This document shows positions 27,324 through 36,194 of a DNA stretch of 64,000 nucleotides, piece after piece. Every line of letters starts with the position of its first letter. Within the stretch, counting starts at the first letter, position 1. The notes below the pieces were generated by a model. The model worked only from the letters and a program-made list of their open reading frames with translations. It did not search any database and had not been told where the DNA came from. The position numbers and the translations under genes were made by a program. Source of the stretch: CAXBES01 sp963974915. GTDB lineage: Bacteria; Bacteroidota; Bacteroidia; Flavobacteriales; Flavobacteriaceae. Location of the stretch: NCBI GenBank assembly GCA_963974915.1, contig CAXBES010000016.1, positions 33,384-97,383 on the forward strand. The letters are read 5' to 3'.

Positions 27324-28322
27324 ATGAGCTCAGGAAATAACATTAGAAAGAGTATGGATAGTTCCGTTATTTATATGTTTATAGGGGTATTCTTGATCTC
27401 GGCTGTTACTCTTGCATTCAGATATTCTAAATACGCACCCTGTGATGAGGTATTATTCTCTACCGATGCCAGAGAGTTTAGAGCGGGAGAAATGATTAAA
27501 TTTCGGGATAAAACAGAAGGAGCAGAAGTTTGGACCTGGGATTTTGGTGATGGAACTACAGGGTCTTATCAAAAGGATCCCTTACATATCTTTAAGGAAG
27601 AAGGGGAATATAAAGTACGCCTCTTGGTTAATAATACGTGTGAACGAATCGAGACTGTCGTAATCAAGGAAAAAAGAGTCTTGATCGATTCCACTAAATT
27701 CCCGGTTTTCTCACTTCCGGAAAGCATTACTGTGGGAGAAACCCTGAAGGTTAAAGACGAAACTAATAATGCAGACACATGGGAGTGGAGATTTGGTGAG
27801 ACAGCTAGTATTAATGCTACCTCTAAAAATGCTGAATACGTTTATGAAGAGCCGGGTCTTAAAACCGTTTCATTGGTGGTGAATGGTGATTTAAACTACA
27901 TTACAAAGAAGAAAATCAATGTAATCCCTAAGAAAGGAGAGAAGGTCCGAATTACAGAAATTGAGATCCCTAAACGTGAACCTGGGTGGAATATAAAGAG
28001 TAAGCCAAGCGAAGTTGTTACGCAAAAGGAAGAGGCAGCTAGTAAACCTTCGGTTACTCCGTATATCAATGAAAGTAATTTTGGATTAAAAGTGCTATTG
28101 GTTTCTCAAGAAAAGACGACTCCCCAGGCATTTTCAGAATTTTTCTGCGGAAACATAAACATTCCAATTGTTGTGAATGGAAAAAATACAACCTTCCTTG
28201 TTTTCTGTGAAAAAATAAAAGGGAAGAAAATTAAGATTAAGAGTTTAAATCTTTTCAGAGAAAAAGGATCGAATTGTATTAAAAATGTAACTATCGATTA
28301 TAAAAAATCGGGTCTCTTCTAA
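27324..28322 (+). CDS. tssP: PKD-domain bitopic membrane protein, probable TssP
   Basis: A 332-residue protein with a short cytoplasmic N-terminus, one membrane span (about 16-34) and a periplasmic part. Two PKD-like beta domains are visible (WTWDFGDGTTG, about 48-105, and WEWRFGETASI, about 125-185), followed by a linker and a C-terminal domain with four Cys. Placement between tssF and tssK in a subtype-iii locus fits TssP, one of the phylum-specific membrane-complex proteins. The assignment is by architecture and position, and I could not check it by search. Confidence 0.6.
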   Translation: MSSGNNIRKSMDSSVIYMFIGVFLISAVTLAFRYSKYAPCDEVLFSTDAREFRAGEMIKFRDKTEGAEVWTWDFGDGTTGSYQKDPLHIFKEEGEYKVRLLVNNTCERIETVVIKEKRVLIDSTKFPVFSLPESITVGETLKVKDETNNADTWEWRFGETASINATSKNAEYVYEEPGLKTVSLVVNGDLNYITKKKINVIPKKGEKVRITEIEIPKREPGWNIKSKPSEVVTQKEEAASKPSVTPYINESNFGLKVLLVSQEKTTPQAFSEFFCGNINIPIVVNGKNTTFLVFCEKIKGKKIKIKSLNLFREKGSNCIKNVTIDYKKSGLF

Positions 28323-28409
28323 AACAAAATCACTAAACTCACCTCCTAATTTAGAAGGGCAGTCATAATTAAGTTAAGAGGTGAACTCTTGAACGCAAAA
28401 TAAAAGTAG

Positions 28410-29570
28410 ATGGAATCTAAGAATAATAATTATCATAGAGTTAACTGGATAGACGGGATGAAGATCAATAAAGATCACTTCATTGAAATGGAGAATTCAC
28501 TCTTGACGATGATGCAGACCTCGCAACAAAATAATATTACCCCAATTAACTTCGGACTACTACCAAAATATTCGGATAAGGATAATTCTATTGATCTAAC
28601 TATTTCTGTAGATGGACAATCTACTATTGAAGTAATACTCAACAGTTGTCAGGCAATAACTTTAGGTGGCCATCAAATCAATATTTCGAATGATACCAAA
28701 AGCTTGTTAGAGCAAACCGGATATATTTTAAAAGAGCAGTACAGCATAAAGAAAGATGAAAATGAATGGTATATAGTGCTCACTACGAATCCGTATAAGC
28801 GAATCCCGGTTGGCAATGCGGATCCTGAGGAAGAACCTCCAAGACATCCAAATGTGATTTCAGAATACAAGCTCAATATTCTCCCAAAGAGTGAGGTAAC
28901 AAACCAAGAACTTGGGTTGCATCATATTACCATTGGGAAAGTTATCCTGGAAGAAGGAAAGCCAACAGTAGATCAGGATTTTATCCCACCCTGTCGTTCC
29001 ATTCAAAGTCATCCCGATCTAATATTCACATACAACGAAGTAGGTGCCTTTTTGAATCAGTTAGAGGCTTTTTCAATTCATATCATTCAGAAGATACATC
29101 AGAAAAAACAAAAGAACGACTTAGCTCAGATGGCATTATCACTTTCAGAACAGGTGATGCATTATTTAAATGCAACAATTTCTGAATTCAGATATAAAGA
29201 CAAGTATGAATCGCCGGTAATGATGATCTCGAAATTGGTGAACTTAGCGAGGGTTATAAAAAGTAGTCTGGATATTTATGTAGGAACGGGAAAAGAGGAT
29301 TTTCTCAATTATCTAACAGACTGGTGTGATTTAAATCAGGGAGCGTTTGAAAATGTTTTGGTAGAAACCATAGAATTGGAGTATGTTCATACCGATATAA
29401 ACGCTGCCTTACTTAAAGTATCCTCTTTTACAAAATTGATGCTTTCACTGTTTAAAAAGTTAAATGAACTTGATTATATCGGTAAAAAATCTGATTCAGG
29501 AATCTTTGTAAAAGAAGAAGTTGTTGAAAATACAGAAGTAAAAAGCAGAAGAAGTTTCCTTCTCGATTAA
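28410..29570 (+). CDS. tssK: T6SS baseplate subunit TssK
   Basis: A 386-residue TssK. The N-terminal shell domain includes VNWIDGMKINKDHFIEMEN, which matches the conserved W-x-x-G-M-x-[IL]-x-x-x-HF start of TssK. The middle helical region (LNQLEAFSIHIIQKIHQKK) and the C-terminal head domain follow. TssK connects the baseplate to the membrane complex, which here should be TssN/TssO/TssP. It follows the PKD gene by 87 bp and precedes tssO by 27 bp. Confidence 0.85.
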   Translation: MESKNNNYHRVNWIDGMKINKDHFIEMENSLLTMMQTSQQNNITPINFGLLPKYSDKDNSIDLTISVDGQSTIEVILNSCQAITLGGHQINISNDTKSLLEQTGYILKEQYSIKKDENEWYIVLTTNPYKRIPVGNADPEEEPPRHPNVISEYKLNILPKSEVTNQELGLHHITIGKVILEEGKPTVDQDFIPPCRSIQSHPDLIFTYNEVGAFLNQLEAFSIHIIQKIHQKKQKNDLAQMALSLSEQVMHYLNATISEFRYKDKYESPVMMISKLVNLARVIKSSLDIYVGTGKEDFLNYLTDWCDLNQGAFENVLVETIELEYVHTDINAALLKVSSFTKLMLSLFKKLNELDYIGKKSDSGIFVKEEVVENTEVKSRRSFLLD

Positions 29571-29597
29571 CACTAATCAATATTAATTGCACATTTT

Positions 29598-30095
29598 ATG
29601 AAACCAAAGAATAGCAAGGAAAGAAGAAATAGTTTTTTAAAGTTTTTGGGTCTTTTTTTAGCAACCGTTTCAATGATCGTTATTGCGGTTTACTTTAATT
29701 TTAGAGTACCGGCTAAAGAAAATGAGTTACTACGGGAACAGGCAAAACTCGTAAAAAGCGAAATGGAATTCCAGAACGGTTTTTTTAATGAAATGCAAAA
29801 TATTAAAGGAATGATAGATTCCTTAGATGTTCCCGGTCAAAATACCGCTTATCAAAAATCACTTATAAGTGCAAAACTCGTTGATCTGCAAAAAACTATA
29901 CCCACGAAAGATTCTACTTATTTATATGACATGCACACGAGTATTGTTGATTTATACGTAGAATTACAAAGTGCTAAAGATAAGCTTCATGCATTACGGG
30001 ATGCCGAAGGAACTATTGAAGAATACAAAGAAGCCTTAGACAAATGCAATCAGTATTTGAAGGAGGCCGAAAGGGAGTTACGCGTTAGAAACTAA
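29598..30095 (+). CDS. tssO: T6SSiii bitopic membrane protein TssO
   Basis: A 165-residue protein with a basic N-terminal tail, one membrane span (about 14-34) and a long periplasmic helical/coiled-coil region rich in Glu and Lys. Size, topology and place directly after tssK match TssO, a subtype-iii-specific component. The protease gene starts 1 bp after its stop codon. Confidence 0.8.
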   Translation: MKPKNSKERRNSFLKFLGLFLATVSMIVIAVYFNFRVPAKENELLREQAKLVKSEMEFQNGFFNEMQNIKGMIDSLDVPGQNTAYQKSLISAKLVDLQKTIPTKDSTYLYDMHTSIVDLYVELQSAKDKLHALRDAEGTIEEYKEALDKCNQYLKEAERELRVRN

Positions 30096-30096
30096 T

Positions 30097-30699
30097 ATGG
30101 GAGTAATTAGGCACAGTGTGGCGATGGTGAGACAGGGTGGAAGCCCGGTGTGTTGGGCGGCTTGTGCTATGATGATTCTTCAGCATAAAAGAGGGCAGTC
30201 TCTGGGTTTTGACCATATGGGATTCCATGATCCAAGATTAACTTCGGTGACCAATGTTCAGTATATGACTGAGGTGGAGTCCAAACTTCGTAGTTGGGGT
30301 TTTACAGTAAAAGCCAGTGACGATATTTCTATGGGTGTTGCGAGTAGACAGAGTGAAATGAATGAGAATATGGGTGGAGTCCATGCGACAATGCGTACCG
30401 TTGTTAGACGTACTCCTACTTACACGATCGCCGATAAGATCGAGGTATTATTAAGACGTTGGGGACCGGTGATCTTATTTCACCACTGCGGAGCTTTTTC
30501 TTATGGTCCGGGAGTTACTACTCCAACAACAGGGTTTCACGCTGTGGTTATCACCGGAATTGATACCGGGAGAGGTGGGATTTTTTTCAATAATCCTTGG
30601 GGTCAACGGGATGTACCAACAACAATATCCTCCATTGAAAACGCAGTTCGCAGATGGGAAAGTTCAGGAAGCAATCCCGCCTTTGCATATTTTCCTTAA
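30097..30699 (+). CDS. Papain-like cysteine protease, candidate T6SS effector
   Basis: A 200-residue protein with no signal peptide and a papain-fold active site of the AvrRpt2/C70 or C39-like type: Gln13 (oxyanion hole) and Cys19 in RQGGSPVCWAACAMM, His148 in TGFHAVVITGI, and Asn166 in FNNPWG. It begins 1 bp after tssO and ends the T6SS operon, so it is made with the machine. Absence of a signal peptide plus a protease fold suggests a delivered effector. No obvious immunity gene follows: the next gene is ComM-like. A role in processing T6SS parts is the alternative. Confidence 0.75.
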   Translation: MGVIRHSVAMVRQGGSPVCWAACAMMILQHKRGQSLGFDHMGFHDPRLTSVTNVQYMTEVESKLRSWGFTVKASDDISMGVASRQSEMNENMGGVHATMRTVVRRTPTYTIADKIEVLLRRWGPVILFHHCGAFSYGPGVTTPTTGFHAVVITGIDTGRGGIFFNNPWGQRDVPTTISSIENAVRRWESSGSNPAFAYFP

Positions 30700-30801
30700 C
30701 TAAAAAGCTTTAAGTATTGTTTTTAGGGTATGTAAAATTTACATTCTTAAATAAATTTGCTATCTTCATTTTCAATTCAACTCCCCCCATTTATTTAATG
30801 T

Positions 30802-32343
30802 ATGCTTACAAAAGTATATGGGAGTGCCGTCTTCGGAGTTGAAGCCACAACGATTACAGTAGAAGTTAATGTTGATACGGGTATTGGTTACCATTTAGTG
30901 GGATTACCGGACAATGCCATCAAAGAAAGCAACTATAGAATAGCGGCTGCTCTTCAAAATAACGGTTATAGAATTCCCGGTAAGAAATTAATTTTAAACA
31001 TGTCTCCCGCCGACCTTCGGAAGGAGGGTTCAGCCTATGATCTAACCCTCGCCATGGGGATATTAATAGCTACTGCCCAGATAGATTCAAAATACCCGAT
31101 AGCCGAATATATAATTATGGGAGAACTTTCATTAGATGGTAGTTTACAGCCAATTAGAGGGGCACTCCCAATAGCCATCAAAGCGAAACAAGAAGGTTTT
31201 AAGGCCTTTATCCTTCCGAAGCAAAATGCTAAGGAGGCTGCTATTGTTGAAGGTATAGATGTGTTTGGTGTTGATTCAATTAAGGAGGTTATCGATTTTT
31301 TTTCAGAAGGAATTGCATTAGAGCAGACCCTTGTTGATATGGAAGCCGAATTCTACCAGCATTTAGTGAATCCAGAGTTTGATTTTTGTGATGTGAAAGG
31401 ACAGGAATCCATTAAGCGTTGTATGGAAATTGCCGCTGCCGGCGGTCATAATATTATACTTATCGGTCCGCCGGGCTCAGGAAAAACCATGCTGGCCAAG
31501 CGTTTACCGAGCATTTTGCCTCCCATGACTTTACAGGAGTCGCTGGAGACCACAAAGATCCATAGTGTAGCAGGCCGAACCATAGAAAAAGGAGGTATTA
31601 TGACCTCCAGACCCTTTAGAAGTCCGCATCATACCATTTCGGATGTGGCGCTGGTAGGTGGCGGAACATATCCTCAACCGGGAGAAATATCCTTAGCGCA
31701 CAATGGCGTTTTATTCTTAGACGAATTGCCGGAGTTTAAACGAGGTGTTTTGGAAGTAATGCGTCAGCCATTAGAAGATCGCGATGTCACTATTTCTCGG
31801 GCAAAATTTACGGTCACTTATCCATCAAGTTTTATGTTGGTAGCAAGTATGAACCCTAGTCCGAGTGGCTATTTTAACGATCCCGACGCGCCAATGACAT
31901 CCTCCCCACAAGAGATGCAACGCTATTTGGGGAAGGTTTCCGGACCTTTGCTGGATCGTATCGATATTCATATTGAGGTGACACCGGTTCCATTCGATAA
32001 ATTGAGCGATGAACGAAAAGGAGAGTCTAGTATATTGATAAGAGAACGCGTTACAAAAGCGCGTTTGTTACAGGCGGAGCGTTTTATTTCTTCGGAAAAA
32101 ATACATTATAACGCTCAAATGGGAGTTAAGCAGATTCGAAAGTATTGCGAGTTAGATACCAGTTCTCTTTCGCTTCTGAAAAATGCCATGGAGCGATTAA
32201 ACTTATCGGCGCGTGCCTATGACCGGATCCTAAAAGTTGCGCGTACTATAGCCGATTTAGAAGCTTCTGAAACCATTAACGGCGTTCACATTTCCGAAGC
32301 AATTCAATATAGAAGTTTAGACAGGGACGGATGGTTTGGATAG
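30802..32343 (+). CDS. comM: YifB/ComM family Mg chelatase-like AAA ATPase
   Basis: A 513-residue protein: Lon-like N-terminal domain (residues about 20-165), Walker A GPPGSGKT, Walker B VLFLDELPEF, and a C-terminal YifB domain ending RSLDRDGWFG. ComM is a hexameric helicase that promotes branch migration during natural transformation in other bacteria, and it is widely conserved even in species not known to be competent. It is 102 bp beyond the T6SS operon and probably unrelated to it. Confidence 0.9.
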   Translation: MLTKVYGSAVFGVEATTITVEVNVDTGIGYHLVGLPDNAIKESNYRIAAALQNNGYRIPGKKLILNMSPADLRKEGSAYDLTLAMGILIATAQIDSKYPIAEYIIMGELSLDGSLQPIRGALPIAIKAKQEGFKAFILPKQNAKEAAIVEGIDVFGVDSIKEVIDFFSEGIALEQTLVDMEAEFYQHLVNPEFDFCDVKGQESIKRCMEIAAAGGHNIILIGPPGSGKTMLAKRLPSILPPMTLQESLETTKIHSVAGRTIEKGGIMTSRPFRSPHHTISDVALVGGGTYPQPGEISLAHNGVLFLDELPEFKRGVLEVMRQPLEDRDVTISRAKFTVTYPSSFMLVASMNPSPSGYFNDPDAPMTSSPQEMQRYLGKVSGPLLDRIDIHIEVTPVPFDKLSDERKGESSILIRERVTKARLLQAERFISSEKIHYNAQMGVKQIRKYCELDTSSLSLLKNAMERLNLSARAYDRILKVARTIADLEASETINGVHISEAIQYRSLDRDGWFG

Positions 32344-32508
32344 TAGTATGCTTAATCACCTCAATTAGAAATTAAACGTGTACCTATAAACGCAACTGAG
32401 AAAATATTCCGGAATTATATTTAACAGAATTTATAAATGCAAATGTCGAAACACTCTAAGTTTTAGCATTACTTAACGGAATACTAACTATTTTTTAAGG
32501 AGAAAGCC

Positions 32509-32523
32509 TGTAACTTTAGTAAT
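32509..32523 (+). promoter_or_regulatory. Putative -7 promoter region, shared 15-mer
   Basis: TGTAACTTTAGTAAT, identical to the sequence 44 bp before tssH, lies 24 bp before the Rho-N-domain gene. TAACTTTA resembles the Bacteroidota -7 box. Confidence 0.4.
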
Positions 32524-32546
32524 TATTAATTGTAAAAAAAATTGTT

Positions 32547-32795
32547 ATGTCGAAAGATCATGGACCACAAATAAAGAATGATGAGCAATACGAAAAATTG
32601 CGGGAGGAAGGAATGAGCAAAGAAAAAGCCGCCCGCATTGCCAATACTGAGAATTCCGGAGAAAAGGGAGGTAAGGCAAAAAAGTATGAAGATAGGACCA
32701 AAGAAGATCTGTATTCACAAGCTAAGAAAATAGGAATAGATGGCTATAGCAGTATGAATAAGGATGAGCTTATCGAGGCGCTTCGCAATCATTAA
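32547..32795 (+). CDS. Small Rho-N/SAP-like domain protein
   Basis: 82 residues, highly charged. The N-terminal half (SKDHGPQIKNDEQYEKLREEGMSKEKAARIANT) is the form seen in small conserved proteins of many bacteria. The C-terminal 36 residues (RTKEDLYSQAKKIGIDGYSSMNKDELIEALR) match the helix-extended-helix of the Rho termination factor N-terminal or SAP domain, which binds nucleic acid. It is a single gene with its own promoter. A stress-response role is possible but not shown. Confidence 0.75.
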   Translation: MSKDHGPQIKNDEQYEKLREEGMSKEKAARIANTENSGEKGGKAKKYEDRTKEDLYSQAKKIGIDGYSSMNKDELIEALRNH

Positions 32796-32843
32796 AATAA
32801 TGTAACATACTAAACCGAAGAAATTAGCGAATAGACCTATTCG

Positions 32844-34040
32844 TTATAAATTCTCATATTCCGAATCTCTTGCAGCAGCTTCCCTGTTTTTAACTCTCAA
32901 GTAGTTTTTATCAATTTTTCTACTTCTATAGCCAAGTAAGTGAAGAAAATCTTTGGTAAAGAATCGTGCTATTTTCAAATTTACGATCAATTCATCTTTC
33001 TTATCCGAAGTCCAACGAACTCCGGGTAGTATTGGGAGTATTTTATCGAAACGGATTTTTCTAAAAAAGGTAGATAATTTTAAAAAGACTTTCGGAACTT
33101 TCCGTATAAGAAAAAAACCATCGTTTCCTTTACCTTGATACAAAGGCATAAAGATCCTCGCATTCTGATGCGCAGTAATTGTATTATTGTTACTACTTGC
33201 GAGTACGTGCCCTTTGTTAACCGACTGGAAATTTGCAAAGCCGGGATTCATTTTAAACGTTTCAAAGGGTTTTATCTCATACCTCATAAAGATTTCATAG
33301 AAATCTTCATACCCTCTGGTGTTTTTGCTTAACAAAGCATAATGTTTTTCAAATTCAAATTCACTACTATTTAAACTACCGCTAAAATATAATGATAGAA
33401 AAATAAAAGAAACATGGTTGTTTATAGCTTCCGGATCGTCATGCTGCCCCCCTTCAAAACCAAAAGCTATATAACCTAACTCATTAATATAACTAAGAAG
33501 CGCCCCCTCCAGGTACTCTTCAATACCTAAAATGATTGGAATCGGATACTGTGCTGTATATTTCCGATTTAAAAGACTGTCATTAACAGTAATAAACGGA
33601 ATGGTCTTACTCGACGTAGTATGTAAATCGAAGAAATAAAAAGGTCCGATTTCTTTACTGAGAATTTGTTTCAAAGTAAAAAAAAGTTCCTTTTGCTCTT
33701 TTCTCTCGTCCGCTAGTTCTGAGTTGTGGTGGTCTTCAAGTTTTTTAATATTCGTATTTGTCCATAATCTATTGAGGTCTTCTTTGTTATATCTCACACC
33801 TTTCTTCAATGCAGACAGATTACCACTATAGGCATATAGATTACCTTTAAATACTTCTCTTTTTAAGACAAGCGCGTCTAAAACTTTCTTTAAAGCTAAA
33901 ACTCCTGCCGGCTCATTTCCGTGAATTCCACCAATGAAAATCAAGGTAGGGCCTGGCAGCGCACCTTCAATGCGCCCAATTAAACGATCTGACCCGAGTG
34001 ACAGATTCATTGACTTGCTGTAAACCTTAGTCATTATCAA
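32844..34040 (-). CDS. Succinylglutamate desuccinylase/aspartoacylase family (M14-like) hydrolase
   Basis: A 398-residue zinc carboxypeptidase-fold protein. The zinc ligands are His40 and Glu43 in GGIHGNEPAG and His140 in FFDLHTTSS. Members of the family remove acyl groups from amino acids. The start overlaps the 3' end of the upstream GCS2-CBS gene by 14 bp, so they are co-translated. The pairing of an amide-forming ligase with a deacylase suggests opposite steps on the same small amide, but the substrate is unknown. Confidence 0.8.
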   Translation of the reverse strand: MIMTKVYSKSMNLSLGSDRLIGRIEGALPGPTLIFIGGIHGNEPAGVLALKKVLDALVLKREVFKGNLYAYSGNLSALKKGVRYNKEDLNRLWTNTNIKKLEDHHNSELADERKEQKELFFTLKQILSKEIGPFYFFDLHTTSSKTIPFITVNDSLLNRKYTAQYPIPIILGIEEYLEGALLSYINELGYIAFGFEGGQHDDPEAINNHVSFIFLSLYFSGSLNSSEFEFEKHYALLSKNTRGYEDFYEIFMRYEIKPFETFKMNPGFANFQSVNKGHVLASSNNNTITAHQNARIFMPLYQGKGNDGFFLIRKVPKVFLKLSTFFRKIRFDKILPILPGVRWTSDKKDELIVNLKIARFFTKDFLHLLGYRSRKIDKNYLRVKNREAAARDSEYENL

Positions 34041-35895
34041 AAGAGATCACATCTTTAATAGTAATTATACCAACCAAATCTAGGTTGTGAATCACGGGTA
34101 AACATCCAATTTCGTATGTTTTCATTATTTTGATCGCGTCGGAAATATGAGTTTCGGGCGAGGCCGTTTTTATTTCTGTTTGCATGATATCGGAAACCTT
34201 CAGGTAAGTATTTTCATCTTCATTACTCCGAAATTTCTGAGCATGCGTCCACGTAAGTAACCCCGTTAACTTTCCCAATCCATTTTCAACCGGCATATGA
34301 TGAATGTTTTTCCACTGCATTAGTTTAGTAGCCAAATTCGCCAAGTCGTTTTCTTTTACCGTGTAAAGTTCTGTAGACATGATCTGTCCGACCAAATGTG
34401 ATTCTTGCTTTAGATAACCATCTTTTTCTATTGGTTCCCATTTGTGAATTGGTATATCGAGCTTCTGATTTTTATACATTGCCCTGGTGATCAATCGCTG
34501 TGCATTATCCTTAGTAACACTATCTTTTAATTTTCTGTAGTTGGAAATTATCCATTCCGAACCAGTTTGATTTTTTAACCTCTCTTCAATTATGCCTAAG
34601 AGTTGAATTCGATCTTCTTCAGTAACTCCAACTTTCTTTAAACCATCATGAGCAATAGGCAGTAGTTCTGTTAACATTAATTCTTTAAGCGTTCTCTGCT
34701 TGCCTTTCCATATAAAACTTGCATTTCTCCCAATTCTGGCTGCCTTTATAAAATTAGATTTTACATCCTTGAAGTCCATTACCTTGAGCATATCATCAAA
34801 CTCGGCCGGTCTACCCACCATTAGTCCAACCCATAAGGCAAAATTGGCCATTTCATCGAGTTGAGAGGGACCGGAAGGGATATATCTGTTTTCAATCCTA
34901 ACATGTGCTTTACCGCCGCTAGCTCCATAACAAGGTCTGTTCCAACGGTAAACAGTGCTATTGTGTAAATTGAGCGCATGAAGTTTTGGAATTCGACCCT
35001 TATTCAATTCTTCTAGAGAATCGGAATCAATTTTCTTAGATAAAATAATCTTGTGCTGCGCGATATCATCTTTAAAAATTTCGGCGATAGAGCCAGTAGC
35101 CCATTTTGTGCCAAATTTTACTCTGGGCTGTTGATCTTTTAGGGAATAGGAGGTTTTTCTGGTGTCAATGCTTTGCTGAAAAAGTGCAATGCGCGTTTCA
35201 CTCCACAATTCCCTACCTAACAAAAGAGGCGAGTTTGTAGCAATTGCTAAGATAGGTCCCGCTATTGTTTGCGCCCAATTGTAACTGGAAATAAAATCTT
35301 CGGGAGATATCTGTAAGTGAAGCTGAAAACTGGTATTACATGCTTCGAACAATACTGAGTCGTGAGAAATTGATATTTCATCTACACCTCTTAAATACAA
35401 TTGAAAGTCTTCTCCCTTAAGTGACTTTAGCATATCATTTAATGCCCAGTACCGCGCGTTTGGTGTCATGTATTCGAAATCGAGTTCATTCTGACTTATG
35501 GTTGGCAGTATGCCCGTAAGAATTATTTTTGTATTAAACTTTTTTGCGGCCTTTTTAGCTTTTTTCAAGAGTGAACTTAATTGAGAGCCTACTTGTTGAA
35601 AACAATCGCCTTTAAGCAATACCGGATCGAGATTAATTTCTAAATTATACTGAGCTAATTCTGTCGTGAAATGTGGATCGTCAATTTTTTCTAAAATGAG
35701 TCCCGAATTCTTTTCCGGTCTCCAATTATGATCAACCAAACAAAACTCCTGTTCGGCACCAATTCTATGAATTCCGGTTTCTATGCTATTGTTTTGAAGC
35801 ATTTGCTCTAGCGCTTCAATGTCATTAATTAAATGCTGAAGAAAAATAGCTCTTTCTTCCGCGGCTTCTAAACCTACTACATTATGCTCACCCAT
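34027..35895 (-). CDS. Glutamate-cysteine ligase (GCS2)-like protein with CBS domain pair
   Basis: 622 residues. The first 480 form a GCS2-type glutamate-cysteine ligase-like domain (IGAEQEFCLVD near residue 45, LEINLDP, and FELHLQISPEDF-like and NSPLLLGRELW segments). The last 120 are two CBS motifs (IMSTELYTVKEND.. and IMQTEIKTASPETHISDAI..GIITIKDVI), which usually bind adenosyl ligands and regulate the enzyme. It shares an operon with the M14-like hydrolase. Whether it joins Cys or another amine to Glu is not clear. Confidence 0.8.
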   Translation of the reverse strand: MGEHNVVGLEAAEERAIFLQHLINDIEALEQMLQNNSIETGIHRIGAEQEFCLVDHNWRPEKNSGLILEKIDDPHFTTELAQYNLEINLDPVLLKGDCFQQVGSQLSSLLKKAKKAAKKFNTKIILTGILPTISQNELDFEYMTPNARYWALNDMLKSLKGEDFQLYLRGVDEISISHDSVLFEACNTSFQLHLQISPEDFISSYNWAQTIAGPILAIATNSPLLLGRELWSETRIALFQQSIDTRKTSYSLKDQQPRVKFGTKWATGSIAEIFKDDIAQHKIILSKKIDSDSLEELNKGRIPKLHALNLHNSTVYRWNRPCYGASGGKAHVRIENRYIPSGPSQLDEMANFALWVGLMVGRPAEFDDMLKVMDFKDVKSNFIKAARIGRNASFIWKGKQRTLKELMLTELLPIAHDGLKKVGVTEEDRIQLLGIIEERLKNQTGSEWIISNYRKLKDSVTKDNAQRLITRAMYKNQKLDIPIHKWEPIEKDGYLKQESHLVGQIMSTELYTVKENDLANLATKLMQWKNIHHMPVENGLGKLTGLLTWTHAQKFRSNEDENTYLKVSDIMQTEIKTASPETHISDAIKIMKTYEIGCLPVIHNLDLVGIITIKDVISFDND

Positions 35896-36194
35896 ATCGA
35901 CAGATTATAATTGATGTTTTTTTACATTCTTCAATTATAAACAAAGAATTCTGTGATAAAAATGATATTAGTCATTTACCATTTTTATCAATAATTCCAT
36001 TATATAAAGTACTATTTATACATTTCTATTACATTTTATATGGTAGTAGTCACTAGTATGGTATAGGTTTTTCTTAGGCCTGGTAAATGATCATCAATGT
36101 CTATAGACCATTTATACAAACTTGATTTAACAACAATTTAAGAATTCTAAACGCAGTCGATTGTATATTTAGCAACGTAAAAAACAATCAAAAA
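35896..36194. other. 299-bp divergent intergenic region
   Basis: This region lies between the GCS2-CBS gene and the M16 peptidase gene. It is very AT-rich. TATATTTAG at about 36164 is a possible -7 box for the M16 gene, and an imperfect inverted repeat (AAAATGATA..TACCATTTTT) lies near 35958-35988. No gene seen. Confidence 0.5.

Noticed and set aside
24985..30699. Searching the T6SS region for TssJ, TssL, TssM and TssA
   Set aside because: No proteins with their features were seen; this is expected for subtype iii, which uses TssN, TssO and TssP instead, so their absence is not a defect.
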